Origin: Microcaldota archaeon
GTDB taxonomy: Archaea > Micrarchaeota > Micrarchaeia > Micrarchaeales > CABMGC01
Direction of reading: 5' to 3'
NCBI GenBank assembly: GCA_021792235.1
Contig: JAJYVC010000052.1
Location: 1 to 7,495, forward strand
DNA: 7,495 nt
The notes under the pieces are model-generated. The model was not told the DNA's origin and searched no databases. It saw nothing but the letters and a program-made list of their open reading frames with translations. Shown one piece after another: positions 1 through 5,031 of the stretch; position 1 is the first letter of the stretch, and each line of letters starts with the position of its first letter. The translations under genes and the position numbers were made by a program.

Positions 1-128
1 GTCAGTCAAACGACTTCATGCACAAACTTCCGCAAAAGTTAGCAAAGGGAGGATTCACGTCATTCGCAGTAGAGGCACTGAGGATCCAGAACATGGAAAG
101 AAACCATGGGAAAGCTCCTAACCTTTAG
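1..128 (+). pseudogene. Remnant of IS200/IS605-family TnpB (RuvC-like nuclease), both ends missing
   Basis: The reading frame that starts at base 3 is open from the window edge to a TAG at 126-128. It contains NDFMHKLPQKLAKG and VEALRIQNMERNHGKAP. This follows the TnpB pattern (D-F-x-H-K-L-S-x-K-L, then I-V-x-E-D-L-x-I-x-x-M-x-x-N-H) around the second RuvC glutamate. The glutamate is present but is followed by alanine instead of the usual aspartate. Intact TnpB continues for roughly 100 more residues, with a zinc ribbon and the last RuvC aspartate. Here the frame stops just after the N-H motif and runs straight into a hairpin, so the C-terminal part seems deleted. The upstream part lies outside the window. 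The match is by eye on about 40 residues. The relic should be inactive. Confidence 0.55.
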
Positions 129-135
129 TTAGGAG
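115..135 (+). repeat. Perfect 8-bp hairpin, possible right-end hairpin of the IS605-type relic
   Basis: CTCCTAAC (115-122) and GTTAGGAG (128-135) are exact reverse complements around the 5-base loop CTTTA. The hairpin overlaps the premature stop of the TnpB remnant. IS200/IS605 elements carry subterminal hairpins that their TnpA recognises at the single-stranded ends. The position just after TnpB therefore fits a right end, with the element perhaps ending near 145. A plain transcription terminator is the alternative. Confidence 0.45.
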
Positions 136-170
136 AGGATGTCACAATAACGGCATTGGCAGGAGTCATA

Positions 171-266
171 ATGCAGTACACTAAATTCGTAGCTGTAGCT
201 TTACTTATAGTTAGCATTGTTGTATTGGCCGTTGATAGATATGTGAAAAACAAGCACTTGAAATAG
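171..266 (+). CDS. Possible 31-residue single-span membrane peptide
   Basis: ATG at 171 opens a 31-codon frame ending in TAG at 264-266. A good Shine-Dalgarno sequence, AGGAG (161-165), lies five bases before the ATG. The product has a short polar start (MQYTK), one strongly hydrophobic stretch at about residues 6-21 (FVAVALLIVSIVVLAV) and a basic tail (DRYVKNKHLK). That is the usual shape of a small membrane protein with its C-terminus on the cytoplasmic side. The ORF lies just outside the putative end of the TnpB relic and in the same frame as it, so it could also be chance coding inside decayed DNA. I see no clear TATA box before it and do not recognise a family. The ribosome binding site and amphipathic layout are the only support. 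Confidence 0.4.
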   Translation: MQYTKFVAVALLIVSIVVLAVDRYVKNKHLK

Positions 267-292
267 GGTCAGAACAGCATAACCAATTGCGT

Positions 293-338
293 GTGGCAGT
301 CGCTCTACGGCCTGAAAGCCGTGCGACTTCCCTGCCAC
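293..338. other. Three-part stem structure downstream of nrdJ
   Basis: Three nested helices can be drawn: GTGGC (293-297) with GCCAC (334-338), AGTCGC (298-303) with GCGACT (323-328), and ACGGC (307-311) with GCCGT (318-322). They close on the loop CTGAAA, with a 3-base and a 5-base bulge. That gives 16 base pairs in 46 bases, all Watson-Crick. The structure starts 13 bases beyond the nrdJ stop codon, reading leftward, and 26 bases after the small membrane ORF. It could be a bidirectional terminator, a 3' processing or stability element, or a leftover structured end of the nearby IS605-type element (such ends form part of TnpB guide RNAs). There is no T-run on either side to favour termination. 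Confidence 0.4.
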
Positions 339-351
339 CAGCTCACGGAGT

Positions 352-2733
352 TCACTCGCACTTTGTGAATCCGCACTCCTTGCACACGAAGCAACCATTC
401 TCATTAATCAGGGAATTCTCCTTGCATGAAGGACACTTCTCAGGGTGTATGTAGCTGCCCTCATGCACCATAGAAGGTATAGGCATCTGCTTGCCCATGC
501 TTGTCGGTTCGGGTTTCAGCAGCGCTGCTGCTGAAGAAGGGTTCACCAATCCTGCCATTATCTCCAAGGCCTTGCCTATGCCGTCAGGCACACTGTACAC
601 TTTCATTCCCCTGTCCCAGACTATAGATGAGCTTGATTTGATCCCCTTCAGGCTAGCAACAACCTCCTCGACGCTTCCCCCCAGCTGCAGATACTTGCTT
701 ATCAGCCTGCCTATCGCTTCGGTGTAGCTCTTCTCCTCGTTGCCGCTCTTGCCAAGATTTATGAAAACCTCCTTTATAGATACGGCATCGAAGTTCGCAG
801 TCACGTAGAGCGCGCCTTCCGGCATCTTCACTTTCATGGTCTGTCCTGTAAGTATCCTGTCCCTGCTCCAACTGATAGGAATAGTCTCCTCCGCTTCAGG
901 AGGCCTGAGCCTCCTCTCCTGCTCCTCATCAGTTATGAGTATTCCTTCCCGTGAGCCCTCCCTGTAGACCGTTATGCCCTTGCATCCGGCTTCCCACGCT
1001 TGGAAGTAGACCTTTCCTACCTCTTCAACTGTTGCCTCACGTGGCAGGTTAACGGTTGACGATATTGCGCTGTCTATATGCTTCTGTATCGTGCCCTGCA
1101 GCCTTACCCTGAAGTCGGGCTTAATCCTGTGCGCCGGAACGAAGAAATCAGGAAGGTCGTGCTCCTCGGCCACGTTGAACAGCTTCATGTATTCGAGTGC
1201 AAGCGGATGGTACACCTTGAAATACTCCTGGCTCAGCGACTCGGATCTCCTCGTGTAGCTGAAAGCAAATATAGGCTCTACTCCGCTCGATGTGCCCGCT
1301 AGCACAGATACGCTCCCTGTAGGCGGCACGGTAAGTATGCAAACATTCCTCAGGCCACTGCTTTCTATCTTTGCTCTTATGTTCTCTGGCAGGGTCTGCA
1401 CGAATGGCATTGAGAGGTGTTTCTTTGCGTCAAACATTGGGAATGAACCCTTCTCCTTAGCAATCTCCATGCTCTCGTCGTATGCGGTAAGCTTTATTCT
1501 ATCGAACAGGTCGTCCACAGTGGCGAGGCCCTTGTCGCTATCATATTTTATCTTAAGCTTGACCAGCATGTCCCCAAGCCCGGTTATGCCGACTCCAATC
1601 CTTCTGCTCTTCAGTGAGGTTTCTGCCTGCTGCTGGAGAGGGTGTCTGTCCCTGTTGTAGTCAAGGACATCGTCAAGGAATCTCACCGAGTATCTTACTG
1701 CTTTCTCAAGTCCCTGCCAATCTATAGACGCATTGTCGCTGAACTGGTTCAGCACGAAAGCTGACAGGTTCACATTGCCCAGATCGCAGGCATTGTATGG
1801 ATCAAGAGGCTGCTCAGAGCAAGGGTTCGTGCTAAGCACCTCCATGCCATTGTACTCACTAGGCGAATACTTCTTCACAGTGTCCCAGAATATAAGCCCA
1901 GGTTCTGCCCAATCGCGTGCAGATTTCACCAGTTCGTCCCATATCTCCCTTGCCTTCACAGTCCTCTCTATCCTGCCCACAACCTTGTTCTCGAACCTAA
2001 GCGTGAAATCCTTATCGCTCTTCACCGCATTCATGAACTCGTCAGTGATCCTTACGCTTATGTTTGCATACCTTACGTTTGCAAGATTTCTCTTCACCGT
2101 TATGAACTGCATTATGTCTGGATGGTCTACACTCATGGTTATCATGAGCGCCCCCCTCCTTCCGTTCTGGCCTATCGTGTGCGTCGTCTCGCTGAACAGG
2201 TTCATGAAAGACACTGCTCCGCTGGAAACTATCGCAGAGTTGTTAACCGGAGCCCTAGCGGGCCTGAGTATGCTTATATCAGTGCCTACTCCACCACCGT
2301 AGCTGTATGTCCTTCCTGCCTCCTTGCACCAGTCGAATATCGCCTCAAGTGTATCATTCTTTATAGGCACAACGTAACAGTTAAGAAGAGTAGCTCTCCT
2401 CTTCTGCCCGGCCCCGAACAGAATCCTGCCACCCGGAAGGAACCTAAAATCTCCAAGCAGCCATCTGAACTTTTCGCTCCACTCCCTCCTCTTGCCCTCA
2501 GTTACCTCAACACTCGCTATCTCTTTTGAAACTCTGTCCCACATCTGCGAAGGCAGGGTTTCGACAATGTTCCCAGATTCGTCCTTAAGTGCATATTTCT
2601 CAAAGAAAACCCGCGCACGTATCTCGTCACCCCTGAAGAAATCAAGCGTCTCTTTTGGTATCACTACCTGTGCTATCTGATCCTGCATATCAACTTTTTC
2701 AACTGCCTTTGCATCATTCTTATTATCCTCCAT
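352..2733 (-). CDS. nrdJ: Adenosylcobalamin-dependent (class II) ribonucleotide reductase, 793 residues
   Basis: Reduces ribonucleotides to deoxyribonucleotides in the cytoplasm, using a thiyl radical generated from coenzyme B12, with no need for oxygen or a second subunit. Key residues are visible: NPCSEQPL gives the radical cysteine C305 with N303 and E307. C119 (LLNCYV) and C316 (ACDLGNVNL) form the redox pair. The 11-residue gap from C305 to C316 matches Thermotoga NrdJ (C322/C333). SYGGGVGTDIS is near 145, PPTGSVSVLAGTSSGVEP near 470, GCKGITVYR near 583, and a TSCPD-type domain spans about 628-730. The tail carries a zinc ribbon (C767, C770, C781, C784) plus C787 and C792, the likely disulfide shuttle. 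No intein and no obvious N-terminal ATP-cone. The ATG at 2733 is chosen because GAGG (2742-2745) sits 8 bases ahead of it. The frame opens to 2799, but that ATG would lie upstream of the predicted transcription start. Confidence 0.96.
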   Translation of the reverse strand: MEDNKNDAKAVEKVDMQDQIAQVVIPKETLDFFRGDEIRARVFFEKYALKDESGNIVETLPSQMWDRVSKEIASVEVTEGKRREWSEKFRWLLGDFRFLPGGRILFGAGQKRRATLLNCYVVPIKNDTLEAIFDWCKEAGRTYSYGGGVGTDISILRPARAPVNNSAIVSSGAVSFMNLFSETTHTIGQNGRRGALMITMSVDHPDIMQFITVKRNLANVRYANISVRITDEFMNAVKSDKDFTLRFENKVVGRIERTVKAREIWDELVKSARDWAEPGLIFWDTVKKYSPSEYNGMEVLSTNPCSEQPLDPYNACDLGNVNLSAFVLNQFSDNASIDWQGLEKAVRYSVRFLDDVLDYNRDRHPLQQQAETSLKSRRIGVGITGLGDMLVKLKIKYDSDKGLATVDDLFDRIKLTAYDESMEIAKEKGSFPMFDAKKHLSMPFVQTLPENIRAKIESSGLRNVCILTVPPTGSVSVLAGTSSGVEPIFAFSYTRRSESLSQEYFKVYHPLALEYMKLFNVAEEHDLPDFFVPAHRIKPDFRVRLQGTIQKHIDSAISSTVNLPREATVEEVGKVYFQAWEAGCKGITVYREGSREGILITDEEQERRLRPPEAEETIPISWSRDRILTGQTMKVKMPEGALYVTANFDAVSIKEVFINLGKSGNEEKSYTEAIGRLISKYLQLGGSVEEVVASLKGIKSSSSIVWDRGMKVYSVPDGIGKALEIMAGLVNPSSAAALLKPEPTSMGKQMPIPSMVHEGSYIHPEKCPSCKENSLINENGCFVCKECGFTKCE

Positions 2734-2741
2734 ATAAATCG

Positions 2742-2745
2742 CCTC
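2742..2745 (-). promoter_or_regulatory. Shine-Dalgarno sequence that sets the nrdJ start
   Basis: On the minus strand GAGG is followed by 8 bases and the ATG at 2733. It favours this start over the in-frame ATG at 2799, which would add 22 unusual residues rich in Tyr, Trp, Thr and Cys that have no place in the family. Confidence 0.65.
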
Positions 2746-2746
2746 G

Positions 2747-2762
2747 ACACAACATGTTGTAT
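2747..2762. promoter_or_regulatory. NrdR-box-like palindrome in the nrdJ leader
   Basis: The 16 bases ACACAACATGTTGTAT contain a perfect 12-base palindrome (2749-2760). Against the NrdR box consensus as I recall it (ACACWATATRTWGTGT), 14 of 16 positions agree. NrdR is a zinc-finger/ATP-cone repressor of ribonucleotide reductase genes, widespread in bacteria and reported in a few archaea. The site lies about 17-32 bases downstream of the inferred nrdJ transcription start and one base before the ribosome binding site, a good place for repression. A weaker partner with 12 of 16 matches lies at 2774-2789, but its 27-base centre spacing is not the usual 31-32. Whether this genome has NrdR is unknown. 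Confidence 0.4.
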
Positions 2763-2800
2763 ATCGACTGGTCACCCAATACCAAGTGTAGTATGACAAG

Positions 2801-2810
2801 GTATTTAAAC
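2801..2810 (-). promoter_or_regulatory. TATA box of nrdJ
   Basis: On the minus strand GTTTAAATAC is a strong archaeal TATA box. Counting about 26 bases from its centre puts transcription start near 2779, giving a leader of about 45 bases that contains the palindrome at 2747-2762 and the GAGG ribosome binding site. Confidence 0.65.
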
Positions 2811-2819
2811 CGGTTCTCT

Positions 2820-2837
2820 GGTTCGGGTTGCCGAACC
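2820..2837. promoter_or_regulatory. Inverted repeat between the divergent nrdJ and kinase promoters
   Basis: GGTTCGG (2820-2826) and CCGAACC (2831-2837) are exact reverse complements around GTTG. The repeat lies just upstream of the leftward TATA box (2801-2810) and 23 bases before the first rightward TATA-like box (2860-2870). It is therefore well placed to bind a regulator acting on both directions. GGTTC also occurs once more at 2812-2816. No known operator matches by eye. Confidence 0.4.
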
Positions 2838-2859
2838 TCCACTCAAACTCCCAAAAGCA

Positions 2860-2870
2860 TTTTTAAATAT
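2860..2870 (+). promoter_or_regulatory. Upstream TATA-like box before the kinase gene
   Basis: TTTTTAAATAT is a good TATA box. A start about 27 bases downstream would fall at the ATG at 2893, the first codon of a 14-codon ORF. It could be a second, distal promoter for the kinase at 2954. Confidence 0.45.
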
Positions 2871-2892
2871 GCTGTGCAAGTGCCCAAATATT

Positions 2893-2937
2893 ATGACTGA
2901 TCCATATGCCGCAATATTTTTAAATCAGAACAACTGA
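2893..2937 (+). CDS. Possible 14-codon leaderless upstream ORF
   Basis: ATG at 2893 to TGA at 2935-2937 encodes MTDPYAAIFLNQNN. The start codon lies about 28 bases after the centre of the TATA box at 2860-2870, the position expected for leaderless translation. The ORF is not in frame with the kinase and ends 16 bases before its ATG. The last third overlaps the proximal TATA box at 2917-2925. It may be chance: the frame is short and no homology can be judged. Confidence 0.2.
   Translation: MTDPYAAIFLNQNN
2917..2925 (+). promoter_or_regulatory. Proximal TATA box of the kinase gene
   Basis: TTTTTAAAT is centred 33 bases before the ATG at 2954, which predicts a transcript starting near 2947 with a leader of about 7 bases. 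This near-leaderless layout explains why there is no Shine-Dalgarno sequence before 2954. Confidence 0.6.
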
Positions 2938-2953
2938 CCAACAAGCGAATTAC

Positions 2954-3568
2954 ATGAGGCTTTCTTCTAGGGTTGCTGAAAACAAAAGCAGGATGGTAAT
3001 ACCTTCCTTCGGATTCATGGGTGAGATGGCAAGCGGGAAGAATACTTATGCTGACAGGCTGAGGGACCGCATGCATGAAGATCTTGGTATAAGCCCTCTG
3101 CGCGTGTCATTTTCATCAAAGATAATTGAGATAGCCACGGACCTTTTTGGCATGGAAGGCAAGGACAGGCACTATCTCGGCGAGGTAGGCAGCAAGATGC
3201 GCGAGATAGATCCTGCAGTGTGGGCCAACTGTGTCATCAGGGAAATAGAGAGAAACGGATCGCCGCCGTTCCTGGCAGATGGACTACGTTTTTCCTTTGA
3301 TGATGCGCAAATGAGGCAGAAGTTTCCCGAGTTCCTCGTGGTCAGGATAACTGCAGACGAAGCGCAGAGGATGGAGGCCTACAAGAGAACGTACGGCAGG
3401 TATCCGACAAAATCCGAGCTTAACAACAGGGGCGAAGGCGACATGGAGAATATAAGGGAAGACATAACTCTCTTCAATGATTATAGCGATGGAAACAGGG
3501 AAGAGCAGCTTGGCCGCATAGTTGCATCGATAAAGGACGGATCAATAGCTGGCCTTTTGAGGTCATGA
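2954..3568 (+). CDS. P-loop kinase resembling deoxynucleoside monophosphate kinases, 204 residues
   Basis: Probably phosphorylates a (deoxy)nucleoside monophosphate with ATP in the cytoplasm. GFMGEMASGKNT (20-31) is the P-loop. The third position after the glycine is Asn and then Thr, as in kinases of the GKDT type. FSSKIIEIATDLFGM (53-67) and KMREIDPAVWANCVI (81-95) resemble the 'lR-iD-d-W' segment of dNMP kinases. ADGLRF (108-113) is the usual D-x-x-R strand end. TLFNDYSDGNREEQLGRIV near 172-190 matches the closing 'NdG-eeL' segment. The size is normal for the family. The gene is divergent from nrdJ, which supports a role in dNTP supply. The ATG at 2954 is kept because of the promoter spacing. 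The ATG at 2993 would give 191 residues with a more typical short lead into the P-loop and is a real alternative. The exact substrate cannot be told, and other small P-loop kinases such as CoaE-like or adenylate-kinase-like proteins remain possible. Confidence 0.7.
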   Translation: MRLSSRVAENKSRMVIPSFGFMGEMASGKNTYADRLRDRMHEDLGISPLRVSFSSKIIEIATDLFGMEGKDRHYLGEVGSKMREIDPAVWANCVIREIERNGSPPFLADGLRFSFDDAQMRQKFPEFLVVRITADEAQRMEAYKRTYGRYPTKSELNNRGEGDMENIREDITLFNDYSDGNREEQLGRIVASIKDGSIAGLLRS

Positions 3569-3571
3569 CTG

Positions 3572-4837
3572 CTAGAGAACAGTGGAGAGGATGTCCGAAG
3601 TCGTTTCGCGCCTCCTTATCAACACATACTTTCCATCCTTCTTTATGAGCACCTCCGCAGGCCTAGGCCTAGAATTGTACTGGCTGCTCATTCCATAGAC
3701 ATATGCGCCCGCATTGAATATTGCAATAATGTCCCCATCCTCTGCCTTCGGCAACTTCCTGTCCTTGGCAATTATGTCTGTATTCTCACATATCTCTCCC
3801 GTCAGGCTTGCCTTTTCTATGCCAGGCCTGTCAACCTTGTTGGCTATGGCGACTTCATGATATGCTCCGTACAATGACGGCCTGATAAGTATGTTCATGC
3901 CTACGTCAGTGCCAATGAAAGTCACCGAATACCTCTTTACGTGGTTTACTGTCCCAAGGAGCACAGCAGAATCCGCAACTATATACCTTCCAGGCTCCAT
4001 CATAAGTGCTGGCGCCCTATCCCAGTGCTCTGCGCACTTCTTCCTGAACACGTCCGCAACGAGCCTGGCAGTCTTATCTATGTCCAATCCCTTTTCCGTT
4101 GGCCTGTAAGGCACACCAAGCCCGCCACCTATGTTAATGAAATCAAACTCGATCCCCGCTTGCTTCGATATCCTGCCAGCGGCATCGAGTATCTTCGACG
4201 TTATGATCGCAAAATATTCTGGTTCCAAGACATTTGATCCTGCCATCATGTGTATCCCGAACCGCTTTGCACCCTTTCTCACAGCACGCTCGTATGCACC
4301 GGCAATGGCATCTTGCGGAATCCCAAATTTTGCTTTAGGTCCAGCCGTGATTATGCTGGGAAACTCTCCCCTGCCGAATCCCGGATTTAGTCTGAATGAG
4401 ACTATGTCCGGGATGCCATATCTGGATAGCAAGTCAAACTGACCTGTATCGTCGAAGTTGATGGCAACGTGTCGGTCCAGCGCGTACTTCAATTCACTTA
4501 CGGAGGCATAGTTGGGCGAAAACAGTATGTCCCTTGCCTTGATGCCTGCCATTAGCGCAATATCTATCTCTGCTGCAGAAGATGCATCTGCCCCGAAACC
4601 TTCTCCAGCGACTATAGACACGATCCTTGGATTGGAGTTGCTCTTCACGGCATACTTGAACAATACCTTGCCATAGTGTCTCTCGAATGCCGTGCGCAAT
4701 CTGTTGCAGTTATCCACTATGCGGTTTTCTGAGGTGACTATAAGCGGCGTGCCGTACTTCTTGGCCAGTCCCACCAGACTAACTCCGTCCATAAGAAGGT
4801 TTCCTCTAGCCGATTCAAAAGGTCCGGAAAGTTTCAT
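3572..4837 (-). CDS. lysA: Diaminopimelate decarboxylase-like PLP enzyme, 421 residues
   Basis: Fold-type III PLP decarboxylase. The expected reaction is meso-diaminopimelate to L-lysine and CO2, the last step of lysine synthesis. The N-terminal barrel has the Schiff-base lysine K65 in KYAVKSN, KFGIP (170-174), the glycine-rich phosphate loop NIGGGLGVPY (235-244) and MEPGRYIVA (280-288). The C-terminal beta domain has DVGMNILIRPSLYGAYHEV (311-329), the active-site cysteine C350 in GEICENTD, and GAYVYGM with Y379. The length is that of typical LysA. One oddity: the usual H-x-H-x-G-S motif reads HMMAGSN (196-202), so the conserved second His is Met198. The stop codon is 3 bases from that of the convergent kinase. 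The start at 4837 lies 18 bases after tRNA-His on the same strand, with AAGG 9 bases ahead as a weak ribosome binding site. A related decarboxylase with another substrate is possible but less likely. Confidence 0.88.
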   Translation of the reverse strand: MKLSGPFESARGNLLMDGVSLVGLAKKYGTPLIVTSENRIVDNCNRLRTAFERHYGKVLFKYAVKSNSNPRIVSIVAGEGFGADASSAAEIDIALMAGIKARDILFSPNYASVSELKYALDRHVAINFDDTGQFDLLSRYGIPDIVSFRLNPGFGRGEFPSIITAGPKAKFGIPQDAIAGAYERAVRKGAKRFGIHMMAGSNVLEPEYFAIITSKILDAAGRISKQAGIEFDFINIGGGLGVPYRPTEKGLDIDKTARLVADVFRKKCAEHWDRAPALMMEPGRYIVADSAVLLGTVNHVKRYSVTFIGTDVGMNILIRPSLYGAYHEVAIANKVDRPGIEKASLTGEICENTDIIAKDRKLPKAEDGDIIAIFNAGAYVYGMSSQYNSRPRPAEVLIKKDGKYVLIRRRETTSDILSTVL

Positions 4838-4855
4838 GCTAATTGCCTTGCAGAG

Positions 4856-4928
4856 GGCCTAAGCCGGGAGTCGAACCCGGTCCAAGGGATCCACAGTCCC
4901 CTATGCGAGCCGTTACACCACCAAGGCC
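4856..4928 (-). tRNA. tRNA-His (anticodon GTG)
   Basis: Read on the minus strand, a cloverleaf folds with anticodon loop CTGTGGA, D stem GTGT/GCAT, anticodon stem GGGGA/TCCCT and T arm CCGGG-TTCGACT-CCCGG. Two identity marks of histidine tRNA are present: an encoded extra G at -1 (4928) facing discriminator C73 (4856). The CCA end is not encoded. The acceptor stem GCCTTGG/CTTAGGC has a T-T mismatch at 5:68 and a G-T wobble at 6:67, and the variable loop is only 4 bases. No intron. The promoter lies at 4957-4967 and lysA follows 18 bases downstream. Confidence 0.93.
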
Positions 4929-4956
4929 GCAAAGCATTATCTATATGAAAAGCTGG

Positions 4957-4967
4957 TTTAAATAAAC
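4957..4967 (-). promoter_or_regulatory. TATA box of the tRNA-His/lysA unit
   Basis: GTTTATTTAAA on the minus strand. Transcription would start near 4936, about 8 bases before the tRNA. I find no separate TATA box for lysA in the 18-base gap, so this is probably its promoter too. Confidence 0.65.
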
Positions 4968-5004
4968 TAAGCTTACTTGTGGCGAATGCTATTTGCACAC
5001 AAGC

Positions 5005-5013
5005 ATTTTAAAC
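5005..5013 (+). promoter_or_regulatory. TATA box of the EamA transporter gene
   Basis: ATTTTAAAC is centred 23 bases before the ATG at 5032, so the transcript should be leaderless. There is no Shine-Dalgarno sequence before that ATG, which agrees. A 6-base inverted repeat, CTTGTG (4976-4981) and CACAAG (4998-5003), sits immediately upstream. Confidence 0.6.
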
Positions 5014-5031
5014 AGCCCCTAAGAACTAATC

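Noticed and set aside
293..340. Mini-tRNA or tRNA fragment: a 7-bp acceptor-like stem (GTGGCAG/CTGCCAC) followed by CA
   Set aside because: Only 48 bases, with no T loop, no anticodon arm and no D arm. The nested-helix fold explains the pairing better.
352..2733. Intein or frameshift in nrdJ, common in archaeal reductases
   Set aside because: All active-site segments follow at family spacing in one unbroken frame, with no splicing motifs.
2734..2799. Longer NrdJ starting at the ATG at 2799
   Set aside because: That ATG lies upstream of the transcription start predicted from the TATA box at 2801-2810. The extra 22 residues are atypical, and a ribosome binding site points to 2733.
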